Part shown: one piece after another, positions 23,505-36,307 of the stretch | How the letters are laid out: each line of letters opens with the position of its first letter | How positions within the stretch are numbered: the stretch's first letter is position 1 | Assembly (NCBI GenBank): GCA_027563935.2 | Contig: CM050453.2 | Coordinates: 67,316,018 to 67,380,017 of the forward strand | Direction of reading: 5' to 3' | Origin: Costus lasius | Taxonomy: Eukaryota; Streptophyta; Magnoliopsida; Zingiberales; Costaceae | DNA: 64,000 nucleotides | The notes under the pieces: generated by a model | The model's input: only the letters and a program-made list of their open reading frames with translations | What the model was told of the DNA's origin: nothing | The model's database searches: none | Position numbers and translations under genes: made by a program

Positions 23505-24195
23505 GTCATGGTGCGGATCCATCCTGAGAGATTGCGGTCTCGGGCCAATTGGAAGTTGCAAGCACGCTTCGACGGTCCCTATACAGTTCTACGGCGGGTT
23601 GGCACTAACGCCTGCTTCCTCGACCTCTCGGAGGATTCCCTAATCAGCCTCATCTTCAACGTCGCTGACCTCTTGCCCTACCATGCACCCCTTCCCACCG
23701 GCGTGTTGTCCAGCGACAGCGGCCCACTTTATTCTCCGGAGGATAATTCTTCCCACCCCGGGATACTTGACGGAGTCATAGACGCACTTGAGGATGACAC
23801 ATTTCCTCTATACAACACTTGGAAAGACTCCCAGGACTTGAGGTGGAGACCCAGCAATTTTCAGCCCAAAAAGGGCACTACAGCATCCAACACGGCCAGC
23901 ATGTGTTCCCAAACACGGCCGTGATCACTGCCCCAGAAGCCTACGAGATGAGCACGGCCCAGATCATGCTCGTGTCTCCGCCCGTGTTCGTCCCGGCGAG
24001 CTCCAACACCGCCTGACATGGCCCGGCCATGTTCCCCGACACGGCCGTGACACGGTCAGCAGAGAACGCGAACATCGATACGGTTGAAGGCATAGCCATG
24101 CTCCCACCCGTGTTCGCCTCGGCCAGATCTGTTGCCTCCAAACATGGCCGTGCAACCAAGCACAGCCCAGCCATGTCCACCTCAGAAGCTTTCTT
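23505..24195 (+). pseudogene. Gypsy integrase C-terminal fragment
   Basis: The frame 23508-23924 encodes VMVRIHPERL...KLQARFDGPYTVLRR followed by FNVADLLPY. This is the conserved C-terminal end of plant Ty3/Gypsy integrase, just after the catalytic core. The catalytic domain, reverse transcriptase and gag are absent. After about 23930 it becomes G/C-rich non-coding DNA with repeated CACGGCC words. It abuts a minus-strand Gypsy at about 24196, so it is a separate fragment in the opposite orientation. Confidence 0.8.
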
Positions 24196-26888
24196 ATGAT
24201 CAGTATGGATTTCAAATGTCTGGCCATACAAATAATGTCTCCATATTTTCAAGGCAAAAATGATAGTAGCTAACTCCAAGTCATGAGTTGGATAGTTTTG
24301 CTCATACACTTTCATTTGCCTAGAATCATAAGCAATTACTTGGCCATTCTGCATCAAGACACAACCAAGCCCTTTTTTTGAAGCATCAGTATAAACTACA
24401 AATCCTTCATTACCTTGACGAATAGTGAGGATTGGTGTACTAGTTAACTTTCTTTTTAACTCTTGGAAGCTTTCCTCAAATTCATCACTCCAATGAAACT
24501 TTACCTTCTTTCTAATCAATTTCATGAGAGAGCTTGCAATTTGTGAAAAACCTGCTACAAACCATCTATAGTAACCTACCATGCCAAGGAAACTTCTCAT
24601 CTATGCTACATTGGTTGGTCTTTCCCACTTGACCACTGTTTCTACCTTTTTGGGATCAACTGATATCCCTTCTCCTGAAATAACATGACCTAGAAAATTA
24701 ATTGTCTTTAACCAAAACTCACATTTACTGAATTTGGCAAACAACTTCTTCTCCCTTAATAGTTCCAACACATGTCTTAAATGCTCTTCGTGCTCTTGAT
24801 CACTTCTTGAGTACACCAATATGTCATCAATGAATACAATTACACATCTGTCCAAAAGTGATTGAAATACCTGATTCATTAGATCCTTGAATATTGCTAG
24901 AGCATTGGTTAACCCAAAGGGCATAACTAGGAATTCATAATGGCCATATCTAGTTCTAAACGTTGTTTTCAAAATGTCCTCATTCTTGATCTTTAATTGA
25001 TAATAACTAGATCTCAAATCAATTTTTGAAAATACTTGTGCCCCTTGTAATTGATCAAACAAATCATCAATTCTAGGTAAGGGATACTTGTTCTTGATTG
25101 TTGTCTGATTCAGTTGTCTATAATCAATACAAAACCTTAAAGTACCATCCTTCTTTTTAACAAACAAAACTGGTGCACCCCAAGGTGAGACACTAGATCT
25201 GATGAATCCTTTATCCAACAACTCTTGTAATTGCTTTTTCAACTCTATTAATTCTGTTGGTGCCATCCTGTATGGAGTCTTAGATATGGGCATAGTACTA
25301 GAAATGATATCAATACCAAATTCAACTTCTCTATCAGGAGGTAAACCAGGCAAGTAATTGGTGAATACATCTGAAAATTCTTTAACAATGGGTATCAACT
25401 TTAAATTCGGTGTAGGTTCTTGGTATTCCTTCACATGAACTAAATACCATTCACACCCTTTGTTAATAAGTTTAGAAGCATGCATAAATGAAATGAGAGA
25501 TAAATGAGAGGCAAGTTCAGCACCCTTGAATTGAAATGAGATCTCATTAGGAAGAATGAAAGTGAATCTTTCCAAAACAGTCTACCGAAGCATGATATGA
25601 AGAAAGTCAATCCATACCAAGGATAATATCATAATCTTGAACATTTAAAAGGATAAAATTTGCTGGAAGTTCATATTCTCCCATAGGGATTAAACAGGAA
25701 GGATAAACAAGAACCGCAGTCAAAGACTGACCAACAGGTGTTGAGATACACAATAAGAAATCAAGTTGCTTAGGTTCTTTTCCCAAGTGAGATGCAAAAT
25801 GAGGGGAAACAAATGATAAAATTGAGCCAGGATCAAATAAGAACTTTGCAACTTTATTTGGAAAATGAATAATACCTTCAACTATTGATTTTGAAGCCTT
25901 AGCATCTGGTTCAGCAATAGCATACACTTTAGCATGGGCTACTGGCTTTGTGGATGGTAAATCTTTTTTTCTATTATGAGAATAGTCTCTTGCTAGATGT
26001 CCTAGCTTACCACATGCAAAACATTCACCAGTAATTCTATAACATTGCTTGGTCTCATGTTTCCCTCCACAACTAGCACAAGAAGGAAGCCTTTGCTATT
26101 GTCTAATCATGTTACTAGTAGCTGGTCTAACTTTCTTAAAACTATTATCAGCTTCATTTACTATCTTTCTCTTGTTATCCATTTCTCTTGCTTTACCCTT
26201 CTTGTATCTCATGTCTTGCATTTCTTCACCATCTCTTTCAACAATTGTTGCTCGATCCACTAATTTACCATAATCTCTAAGTTTCAACACTGAAATTCTT
26301 GTCCTTATACTTGGTCTCAAACCTCTTCGATTTCTTTATCTGAGTATCAACCACGTGCGGGGCAAACCTTGATAACTCTATGAACTTAGCATCATATTGT
26401 GCCACGGAATGATTTCCTTGGATTAGCTGTAAGAATTCCATTTCCTTTTGATCTCTAATGTTTTCTGGAAAGTACTTTTCATAGAATTTCTCACTAAAAG
26501 AATTCCAAGTGATAGGTTCCTCCCTTGATTCAGATACTCTTTGGACCATTCTCTACCAATGCTCTGCTTCTCCTTCAAACATAAATGTTGCCAGTAATAC
26601 CTTTTGACTATATGAGTAGCTAGTCATTGAAAATAATTTCTCAATTTGCATAATCCACCTTTCTTCCACATTTGGATTTGGATCACCACAAAATGAGGGA
26701 GGATTCAACTTCTGGAACTTCTCTAGTCCCATAAGATCACTATTTTGTTGACTTGAGGCAACAGAATTATTTTGATGATCACCTCTAGCCATTTGTTGTT
26801 GCATCAAACTAGACATTGTCTCCAAAGCTCTTATAACACTAGCCATTTGATTTGGAGAATCCCTAGGAGATTGTGATGACCTTGTCAT
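24196..26888 (-). pseudogene. Gypsy gag-pol, integrase lost, several stops
   Basis: Minus-strand Ty3/Gypsy coding remnant. Gag starts at 26888 and includes the retrotransposon-gag segment (FSEKFYEKYFPENIRDQKEMEF), broken by TAG at about 26550 and then by a frameshift near 26300. A degenerate zinc knuckle (CFACGKLGHLARDY, final Cys lost) is at about 26010. The protease at 25927-25607 has FDPGS at its active site. Reverse transcriptase at 25575-24601 keeps [20 protein letters not shown] and FIDDILVYS. After a stop at 24601-24603, RNase H ([12 protein letters not shown]) continues in the same frame to HTDHKK at about 24200, where the element ends. Integrase is absent. Confidence 0.88.
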
Positions 26889-26980
26889 CTTGCTTACCTA
26901 AGCAGTCATCAAATGAAACAATGTTAATCACTAAGTGTCACCATGATCAAATCATAGATCCCTAGAAAATCCAAAGAAAC

Positions 26981-26994
26981 TTCCTCTGATACCA
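26981..26994 (-). other. Primer-binding site of the minus-strand Gypsy
   Basis: The minus strand reads TGGTATCAGAGGAA four bases inside the LTR boundary. This is a tRNA-iMet-type primer site with a divergent 3' end. Confidence 0.75.
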
Positions 26995-26998
26995 TAAT

Positions 26999-28200
26999 TG
27001 TCACACCCCTAGAGGATGGTAATTTCATAGTATATATATATATATAAATTTGGCAATATGTATCTAGGATCTAAAAACGATAACCTGATCAACATAACTT
27101 GTAAAATTTACTTTCCATCATCTAGGAGGTAACAACAATTCAAATAGCCATGCAAAATTTCTCATTCTATTAATCAAAATCCTTTTATATCATAACAACC
27201 ATACAACATATTCCAAAACCATAGTATTTATTCAATATATCTCACACTTATATTACAAACACCAAAATGAATATCATACATGAGTCATTGAACTTTACAT
27301 GCTCAATATTTCACAACATAAATATCTCACATACAAGTCATGGATCTTCTCACACTTATCGTACAAACACACTAACAACTTCATACATTAGTCATTAATG
27401 TTTATATGCTCAAAACATAAGACCACAACTCATTATCTTCTTTAAAACCATCCACATAAACTTGTAGCCCAAAGATAACCTGTAAAGAGATTAGAATGCA
27501 AGGATTGAGCAAGAATGCTCAGCAAGTAATAAGATGCCAAAATGAGATGGATCATACCAAGTTATTAATGAATGATAACATATTCCTTCATAAATAAACT
27601 CAAATAGAAACACAATTGTGACACGGTAAGCATAGGAAACATAAAGAAGAGGCAAGCCAAAGAGGCATATAATGGTTCCATAAGATGGTTCCATAAGTAA
27701 AAGCAAATAGAAACATGATAGTTACATGGTAAACATAGTGAACATAAAGATAAAGCAACCCAAAAAGAGATCTAGTCACAAAAGAGAAATAAAGAGACAT
27801 ATCATACACAACATAGTGAGAAATCACAATAACATAGTTCTTCCATGGAAGCATATTCCACCCTCGTCAGGGTATAACCCAAACATATGCCGGCTGGAGC
27901 TGTCATGGCTCCTCATATCAGAGATAATGGGATTCAAGAGGTGGCTCCCATTATTTCAAATGTGGCACTTTGTTCCATGTAGCACTTTGTTCCACAACTA
28001 TCAATCTCTTCCCATTTCTGGGTGCATAATGGTATTCCCACTAGCATCCATCCAAGTACATAAACACATGGAACATGCTATCATTGAAGGTGAAATGGAC
28101 TTAGTGAAAGGTGTTTGAAAGATGTGTCAATCCCTCAAAGAGCGGAAACCATAGCTATAATCATTCACACATGTCACAAGTTTTGATATAGAGACATACA
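26999..28200 (-). repeat. 5' LTR of the minus-strand Gypsy (outer edge approximate)
   Basis: Starts TGTCACACCCC at 26999 (the LTR 3' end, read from the plus strand), directly after the primer site. The remaining ~1.2 kb is A/T-rich non-coding sequence. Includes a (TA)8 microsatellite at 27031-27046. No second LTR is visible, and the outer boundary could lie anywhere between about 28120 and 28250. Confidence 0.6.
27031..27046. repeat. (TA)8 microsatellite
   Basis: Simple dinucleotide run inside the Gypsy LTR; probably no function. Confidence 0.95.
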
Positions 28201-28974
28201 AGCATAAGTAACCCAAGATTTATCAAATTTGGAGATTGATTAACATTGACTTCAAGTCAGTCATATGATACCATTTTTGAGGAATAAGATCTAAAGGTGA
28301 AACTACTCTTTTAAATAAAATGAGCATACGTGTATGATTTGTGAATCGATATCAATTGATCAACCAAGTAGATGTTTAGTCTATTTTGCTATTTGTTGGG
28401 AAAGAAGAATCCAAGATCCATAAAAATAGTGAGAGACTCCCCTACTTGGCACTATGTAAAATTGATAGTGGTATCTAAGACATGGGTTGAAGTCTATGCA
28501 TGAAAAATAATGAGAGATAAAAAGAATAAGACTCCTCTACTTGGCACTATGCAAAATTGATAGTGGTATCGAAGATAAGAGTTGAAGTCAAAAATAAAAA
28601 GTGTGTATCTAAGTGGGTACATGCCATCTGTGCAAAAACAACAAAGTACATGAAAAAAAAAATGTGTGGAAAAAGATCTTGGAAACCTAGTTCCTATAAA
28701 CAAAAGTATGATAGATTTGAACTAAAAATTGGGTGAAATCATGAGATTGAAAATTCTATTTATTATACAAGTTGCAAAGTTTTATTTGATTGAGTTGTGG
28801 ATCTAGAGGATTGAATTCTAAGGATGATATGTTTACTTGAAGTCTTGTGAAACAATTGATGGAATTTTTCATTGATGATTGTATTTTAGAAATTTATTGA
28901 GCATGAAAAGGTTATTCTTTTAATCAATTTTTGATTTTTGCTTGAGGACAAGAAAAGTTTGAGCCCTTTGTTTT
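28200..28974 (+). mobile_element. E1: 3' internal end of a non-autonomous Gypsy-like element
   Basis: Homologous to 40040-40852 (E2) and, inverted, to 43906-44700 (G). It carries two copies of the family stem-loop (28445-28479 and 28540-28574) and ends with the Gypsy-type purine-rich phrase CTTGAGGACAAGAAAAG directly before the LTR at 28975. No coding sequence. The left edge against the Gypsy LTR is uncertain. Confidence 0.72.
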
Positions 28975-30305
28975 TGATGACACCAAAATATATAGTATAT
29001 TTTGTATCATTTTATATATCTTTTCATGCTAAATTGAGGATCTTTTACATGTTTTTATGCTGAATTCAACAAATATTACAAAATCTTCTTCTATTTTGGT
29101 TTTTCATGATTTTTTAGTAAAAAGCACCATGTTTTGATTCATTTCGAATGATTTGAGCGCACGAATGGATTCAGGAAGTCGAAATGAAGCCGGCCGCCAA
29201 TTTTCATGCGAATCGGAGCAAGTTTGAAAAATACACCACTGGTGTAATGGATATTTTGGCCGTAATTTGCAAAAAAATAAGGCAGTGCCATATTTTTCTT
29301 TATGGTACCATATTTTGAGCAATTTTTGATCAGAAACTTGTGAAGAAAATATGGCAGTACCGTTATTTATTTTACGGTACCGTATTTTTGGCTCGTCTTC
29401 CCGATTTTTTCGCCCTAAATCTTGCGAGGACCATAACTTTTGATCCAGACCTCCAAATTGAGATCTGAAAGTTACTGCAGACCCGTCTAAAAGAGGGGAA
29501 GACACGTGAACAAAAATCATGAATTTTAATCATGAATTGAGAGAGCAATCGAGGGAGGCATCCTCAGTGCATGGCCTCATTCCGAGAGGCGTAGATGGCA
29601 CCTCAGGTCATGATTTTTACACCAAAGCATTGCATGGAGCAGAGGAGGATGCACCAGAAGTTTTAGAGCATTTGGAGTCCGATCTAGGGAGAAATCATCA
29701 AAACAGTGATGATAGCACTATTCACACACGAAATTACCGGTTGTAATTCAATTACAACTATGTTTTGTAACTTTTCTTCCCTCTCCTTGATTTCTATTCG
29801 CACTGAAACAATATTTTATTGTAATTCCTTCATCATGGAAGCTTAGACATCTTATGGGACATGGGGTATAATCCCCTTAATTTTTAATGAGTAGATGATT
29901 ATTATTTTCGTCATGATAAATTTTTGTTATGATAATTCTGCTTTTGTGATGAATTGTCTTTAATTCTTCTTAGATTTATACTATCATGCATGTTTTAGAA
30001 TTTTGCAAAATAGACTGAGAGATTGATTGCGAAATTTGGAACCCTAAAAAATCATTGAGTTCGAAACTTATCGTAAGAGATTAGGTTAGTTCTTTGAATT
30101 CTAATTTTTAGTGATTTTATTGTCATGTTGATTTTATGAATCTAGGATTGTGATATTGTGTCAAACATTGATAGATCTTGCACGATAGTGAAGATCGGTC
30201 TGTCGGAAAACCCTAAGTGGAACCTGTGTTGAGACTCGGATGCACGAGAGTGATCCTTGAGTTTCCACATGAGATGTTTGACTTAGAATTCGGATGCACG
30301 AGAGT
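28975..30305 (+). repeat. E1 3' LTR, truncated
   Basis: Starts TGATGACACC like the LTRs of E2 and G and follows them through the palindrome cluster (29275-29392), the GAGAGGCGTAGA block and the repeated CGGATGCACGA words. It then stops near 30305, missing the last several hundred bases. It joins directly to LTR sequence of Copia F, which points to a deletion. Confidence 0.75.
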
Positions 30306-30414
30306 AGACAAACAACAATAATGACAATGCCAGTGTGATATAAGAAATACCAAAGTCAAGCAGTACATAGGTTGACCAAATATAGGTCTCGGGGCATATA
30401 CACCAACAATCTCC

Positions 30415-32390
30415 CACTTGTACTTAGACCTAGAGGTTTACCATCATGCTTATGTTGCACCAAAGCCTTGGTTAGTGGATTTGCTAGATTGTGTTTTGTA
30501 TCAACTCTACTAAGCATGACATCACCTCGATCAATAATCTCTCTGATTAGGTGAAATCTCTTGAGTATGTATTTGGACCTTTGATGAGACCATGGTTCCT
30601 TTGCCTGTGCAATGGCTCCACTGTTGTCACAATAGAGCTCAATGGGATCCACAGCAACTAGAACCACTTGAAGGTAAAAAATGAACTTCCTTATCCAAAC
30701 AGCTTCTTTGGCTGCCTCAGAAGCAGCAACATACTCGGCTTCTATTGTAGAATTAGCTATGGTGGACTACTTGAAGCTCTTCCAGCAAACAACACCTAGT
30801 ACCGTAAAATGGATTACGGCACTACCGTATTTTGCTGAGTTGCTCCGTTTTGCTTGAAATTTCTTGGGTGATCTTCTCTTGATGATGGTAACTCTTTTAT
30901 GTGTTTGATTTTCCGTGAAAACGCCTTGAAATCGTGCCTTTTTACCTGAAAACCATGAAAAACCAAAATAGAAGTAGACATTGCAATATTTGATGAATTC
31001 AGCATAAAAATAAGCAAAAAGATCCTCAATTTAGCTTGAAAAGATACATAGAATGATACAAAATATACTATATATTTTGGTGTCATCACGCCTCCATTTA
31101 ATTTGAACACATAGCCGGCCTGTGATCTGAAGTCGTTAGGGTCAGACTGGAATGACGCATCAGTGTAGCTCTGAACACTAAGCTCTTCCTGTCCCCCGTA
31201 CACCAAGAACAAATCCTTAGTTCTTCTCAGATACTTCAGGATGTTGTTTACAGCCACCTAGTGCTGTAGACCTAGATTGGATTGGTATCGGCTGGTTATG
31301 CTTATAGCAAAAGCCACATCTGGTCTAATACACAACATTGCATACATGATCGATCCCACTGCTGAAGTGTAGGGAACTCGACTCATTTCATCTCTCTCAG
31401 CCTGTGTGGTAGGGCACTAGCTCTTTGAGAGAGTAAGACCATGTCTTATTGGAAGGTATCCTCTTTTGGATTGCTCCATATAGAACCTCTCCAAGACCTT
31501 ATCAATGTAGGTACTTTGACTATGGGCGAGGAGCCTCTTGGATCTATCCCGGTAGATCTTTACGCCTAGAATATAGGCAGCCTCCCCTAAGTCTTTCATC
31601 TCGAAACACTTCTCTAACCATGTCTTCATAGATTAAAGACTAGGGATGTCATTTCCAATCAGCAGTATGTCATCGACATACAAGATCAGAAAAGTCACCA
31701 AGCTCCCACTGAATTTTCTATATACACAGGTGTCATCTTCACTTTTAATAAAGCCATAATCTCTCACAGCTTTATCAAATCGAAGATTCCAACTTCGAGA
31801 TACTTGCTTCAATCCATAAATGGATTTCTTTAGCTTGCAGACCTTACTTGTGTCTGCAGGATGGATGAATCCATCAGGTTGTATCATGTACACATCCTCT
31901 ATCAACTTTCCATTAAGGAATGCTGTCTTAACATCCATCTGCCATATCCCATAATCATGATATGCAGCTACAGTAAGCAAAATCCAAATAGATTTGATCA
32001 TGGCAACTGGCAAAAAGGTTTCATCATAGTCTACCCCGTGGATCTGTCTGAATCCCTTAGCCACTAGTCTACCCTTGTATGTAACTATGTTGCCATCCAT
32101 GTCAATCTTCCTTTTGAAGACCCATTTACACCCTATAGGTTTTACCCCATCAGGCAACTCAACCAAATCCCAGACTTGGTTAGCCGACATGGAATCCATT
32201 TCGGATCGCATGGCTTCAAGCCATCCTCGGAGTCCGGTCCCCTGACCGCCTCATCATATGTTCTGGGTTCATCCTCAATGATGAAGATCCCATCGTGTTG
32301 GGTCGGCAGCGACCCATACCTCTCAGGTGCACGACAAATCCTCCTAGAACTACGTGGGACCTGTGTCTAAGCCTTAGGTTGCCCGACAAC
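30415..32390 (-). pseudogene. Copia F reverse transcriptase-RNase H remnant
   Basis: From high to low coordinates: the RT N-terminal region (WDLVELPDGVKPIGCKWVFK), LYVDDILLIGND near 31680, LGVKIYRDRSKRLL, a stop near 31421, the tether SFQSDPNDFRSQAGY, and the RNase H end LYCDNSGAIAQAKE near 30620. The frame is broken by several stops, including a Trp-to-TAG at about 31258 (the conserved HW before the NILKYLRRTKD segment), and by the inserted LTR piece at 30797-31088. Gag, protease and integrase are missing beyond the hAT junction. Overall identity to A is moderate, so it is a different Copia lineage or a much older copy. Confidence 0.85.
30797..31088 (-). repeat. E-family LTR 5' fragment inside Copia F
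   Basis: On the minus strand it starts with the LTR terminus (TGATGACACC) at 31088 and follows the G LTR for about 290 bp. It ends inside the palindrome pair (TTACGGCACT...) at 30797. It interrupts the RNase H coding sequence of F between the codons for its KSFK and GGV segments. No target duplication is visible, so it is a rearranged scrap and not a clean insertion. Confidence 0.75.
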
Positions 32391-32739
32391 TAGGGGTGTC
32401 TATTCGGTTCGAACCGAACCGAACTGAACCGATTTGGTTCAAACTGAACCGACTCGATTTCAATACCAAGAAACCAAATTCGAACCGATTGGAGAGGGAA
32501 CCGATGTAGAACCGAACCGAATAAGTCGGTTTGGTTCGGTTTAACCCGAATGAAACTAAATAAGATATTTGTGATTTTATTATGTATACATTCTGGTCTG
32601 GGTCCACTGTTCCGCTCCGCTTATTTGAAATAAATGTGATTTTGTGATTTCTGTCTGACGTCTTCTAAGTTATCAACTTTAAAAACTTGATTAAGTTTTT
32701 ATTCCTACAGTTGATTAATTCCTTTTTCATGCAGACTGC
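32391..32739. mobile_element. hAT transposon terminus (left part)
   Basis: Starts TAGGGGTGTC and runs into repeated GGTTCGAACCGAACCG words, the typical terminal and subterminal sequence of plant hAT elements. It interrupts Copia F. The other part of the hAT continues at 52915 after the 20-kb E2 insertion. Subterminal CGGTTCGG-type words are the expected transposase-binding region. The expected 8-bp target duplication cannot be checked because the far terminus is not in the window. Confidence 0.72.
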
Positions 32740-33023
32740 TGATGACACCGAAATTTATAGCAAAATTCATGCCATTTTATATATCTTTTCGTGTCATATT
32801 TATGAACTTCTGCTTGTTTTTAAGCATTATTTGTTAAATATCACGGAATCTACACAATTTCTTGTTTTTCATGAATTCCAGGTAAAAGTGCTTTATTTTG
32901 ATGGATTCAAGCACAACAATAGATTCAAGACATCAAAACGAAGTCACACGTCAAATTTCAGGAGAATCAGAGCTTCATAGCAAATTACAGCACCCCCGTA
33001 ATGGATTTTACGGTACCGTAATT

Positions 33024-34774
33024 TGATGTCTCATATTTAAGTAGTCTTTTTGACTAATGTTACCTGTGAAACGAGACCTATTTTCATGCTTTTAGATCTC
33101 TTTCCAGCTTATTTTATTAACTTTCTTCAGAAGCTTCACTACTTGTCATGTTTGCTTAAATATAGGTTAATTCACTCACTTTTGGAGCTACATGGACGTA
33201 CATTTACATATCTGAGTGAATCAGGAATCTCGACAAGAAGTTTGGTTGCAAACGGGAGTAACTTCAAGAATTACGACTGAGGCCATAATCTACATCACGA
33301 CCGTAATTCTCTGACAGGCTAAACGAAGGACCCGTTTCTATACGAGCATAGGCAGACGCGATCGTAAATTCTTTGACAATAACTTTTCAGATAAAGACAC
33401 ACTCGACAAGGAAAATAACGGGCAAGGCCATGGTTTGCCTCTCGACGGAAATCTCGCATTTGGAGCAAGAGTTTATCCGTAGCCCCCAGAATTTATTACC
33501 GGCCGTCGTGGATTAAATGAGCATTAATCGTCCGAAGGTTATGAGATTTAATGAGGCTGCAATTAATGCATTTCCGTTACAAGTCATAAATGCGGAGTTT
33601 ATTTATTAACCATCAAGACTCATAATGGATGAGAATTAAGTTGAGAATTTGAAGAGTCATGCAATTAATGGATGAGATTTAATGCAGAATGTGAAGAGAC
33701 ACGCCATAATGGGGATTTAATCTAGAGTTTAATTCAGAATTTAATTCTGAATTTAATGCGGAATACGAAGAGGCACTAGGTTTTCTATATAAAGGACTCA
33801 AGATTACCGAATCAAGGGGAGAGCCCGGGAGCGCCCGGAGGCCCAGGGAGCGCCCAGTTTGGGCTCTGGGAGAATAAGAGAGAGGAGGTACTATGCTCGA
33901 GAGCTCAGAGTTCGGTGGTGACAAAGAACGCGAGTCATTTCAAGAAGAAGAACGCGACAACAAAGGAGGAGAGAAAGGAGTTTGTTTCAATTATGTTCTC
34001 ATCTTTACTTTGTTTAGTTTTGTTTACGTGCTGATCGAAAGGCTTGTACTTGTCGTAACCATATATGTATTAGCGTAAAAACCTCAATCGGGATTTGGGC
34101 ATAGCCCGTCTTTTTTATTTACAAGTCTTAATGTTAAGAATTGCTTTTGGATGTATCTTTCGAGGCTATTTGATCTTAGTTTGTTTCATTCATGTTTATC
34201 ATTTCTTGGCCAGATTGGTTTTCACTTTAGTTGATTGTGGTAAAATCTGAGAAGTGAATTGCAATCAACGGATCCTCCTAGATCATTCCTGTGTGCTCTA
34301 TTACTTGAAGACTTGATATCAACGAGAGACTTAGAGACCACTTGGGGAATCTTCTTGTCCTATTTCAACATGATCTATTTATGCTTAGTCCACCGCAAGA
34401 GTAGGAGACTAACTAAGTAGATCGTGTAGTTGTCCACCGCGAGAGTTGGAGACTAACTAAGTTTCTGAGTTGTGCACCCGAGAGGGGTACGGCTCAAGGG
34501 GACATGTCCTTGGTTTCTGAAAGATTTTTTAAGCAGTACTTTTCATTTCGCTTGTTGGTTTATTAACGTGGTGAACCCCGATTTTCCGATTTCTCTCATA
34601 TCTGTAGGACCTTCATTTTATTGCACTTTTAGCTTAGTTTGTATCACCAACCGAGATTTTTAATTGCTTAGCTATCGAAGATTAGAAGATTTGGTACATG
34701 ACAACCCATCCCTAAGGGAACGATATCTTAAGTACTACATCAGTAAGCCGTGCGCTTGCGGATCTTGTGCATCA
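33024..34774 (+). mobile_element. H: solo LTR inserted in the E2 5' LTR
   Basis: 1751 bp, TGATGTCTC...GTGCATCA, flanked by TAATT (33019-33023) and AAATT (34775-34779), one mismatch apart. The uninterrupted sequence is preserved at 41140-41160 in the E2 3' LTR. It contains a TATA box (TATATAAAG at 33786-33794) and the CCGCAAGAGTAGGAGAC phrases of Athila-like LTRs. No internal region follows, so it is a solo LTR left by LTR-LTR recombination. The short frames in it (33679-33924, 33893-34078) look non-genic. Confidence 0.8.
33786..33794 (+). promoter_or_regulatory. TATA box of solo LTR H
   Basis: TATATAAAG, followed about 30 bases later by a G/C-rich stretch. This is the usual layout of an LTR promoter and start site. 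Confidence 0.6.
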
Positions 34775-36307
34775 AAATTCCACCATAAAATTACGGTACT
34801 GCTGTAATCCCTGAGAGGTATCGTAATTTGGGAAGATTTCGACCAGAGAATTTCGTGAGATTACGACACCGTCGTAACAATCTTTACGGGCCATATTTTG
34901 GTCTAGAAACATACAGAAACAATTACGGCACGGCCGTAAACATTTTTACGGGATGTAATCTTGACAAATACTTCACAGAGCCAAAATTACGACACTGCCA
35001 TAATATTCATTACGGTACCGTAATTTCATTCAAAAACGCGATTTTCACGGGTCCAAATCTTGTGCGGACCATAACTTTTGATTCAGACCTCCAAATTGAG
35101 ATCCGAAAGATGCTACGGACTTGTCTTTAAGAGGACACAACACACGAAGTGGAAGTGGGGAATTTTGATCCAGTATCGAAGGAGAAATTGATAAAGAGGC
35201 GGTTAGAGTTTGGCCTCATGTCGAGAGGCGTAGAGGGCACCTCTCACTATGACTTTTACACAGAAGCTTCGCTTGGAGGTGGAGAGGAAATACCAGAAGT
35301 TTCAAAGCAAAAGGATCTCAGATGAGGGAGAAATCAACAAAGGAGCGTCAGCGGCACTATTCATCCCAGATTACGGCCGTAATCATCTTTACGGCCATAC
35401 CGTAATTTGTTCTCTCCCTCTGTTTTGATTTCCTATACCATGGATTATTGTACCTCTTCTTCCATGCATGCTTAAAGACTTTTGGGGACATAGGGTGTAA
35501 TCCCCCTTGATTTTCAATGATTAGATAACTTTTTACCTTCGTTAGAATAGTTTTATTATGATTCTACTTATGTGATTGTTTGTCTTTGATTCTCCATAGA
35601 CTGATGTTATTATTCGTATTTTAGAGTTCTCGCAATAAGGACCGAAAGGTGACTTGCTTGAGAACTTGGAACCCTAGAATTGCATGTTAGGAACTCTCTT
35701 AGGTTAGTTCTTAATTATTTGATTTTAGTGATCTTATTGCCATGATGATAATTTAAATCTAGGGTAGAGTCGAGTTGTCAAACGTGGAGATCTTGCACGA
35801 AAGTGAGGATCGGAACGTTGGAGAACCATAAGTTGAACTTGTGTTGAGTCTCGGATGCACGAAAGTGATCCTTTAGATTCCACTTGAGACAATCAACTTA
35901 GAATTCGGATGCACGAAAGTGATCTTTGAATTCTTTGATTGATGATTTACTTATCATTTGCTTGGGATAGATCTTGCGCGAAAGCGAGGATTGGTCCTTG
36001 CATGATTGTCTGCACGAAAGTGAGATGATCCCTTTATGAAGTAAATTAAGTCTTTATCACGATAAGATTAGTCTGGCGATCTTTTATCTATGTCTAGTCA
36101 TTAGAATCAAGGAGGATGAAACCCTAGTCCCAGTTATTTCTCTCTCATTATCTTTTTAGCATACTTTTCTGCATAGTTTACTTCCATCATATTCGGCTTG
36201 CTTAGCTAGTGTGAAAACATCTATTTGGTACTTAACACATAGGTCTCTATGGTTCGATATTTTTATTACTTCAAAGTATCCGTGCACTTGCGGACACAAC
36301 AAGTTTT

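Larger units (their letters stand above)
30306..32390 (-). mobile_element. Copia remnant F
   Basis: Older Copia, clearly diverged from A-D. A 3' LTR stub (30306-30408, start TGTTGGTGTATATGCCCC on the minus strand) is followed by a purine tract and then the RNase H and reverse transcriptase coding remnant. It is cut at 32390 by the hAT terminus and carries an inserted LTR piece at 30797-31088. Confidence 0.82.

Noticed and set aside
27491..27854. Hydrophobic frames in the Gypsy LTR suggesting membrane proteins
   Set aside because: They are A/T-rich shadows without conserved starts or motifs.
28200..28974. Reading E1 and the neighbouring minus-strand Gypsy (24196-28200) as one element
   Set aside because: They have opposite orientations, different primer-site types and unrelated LTRs.
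32400..32450. GGTTCGAACC words resembling a tRNA T arm
   Set aside because: They are repeated CGGTTCGG subterminal words of a hAT end; no acceptor, D or anticodon arm is present.
33679..34078. Possible small genes downstream of the TATA box in H
   Set aside because: They overlap on opposite strands, lie wholly inside a solo LTR, and show no motif; the TATA box fits LTR transcription.
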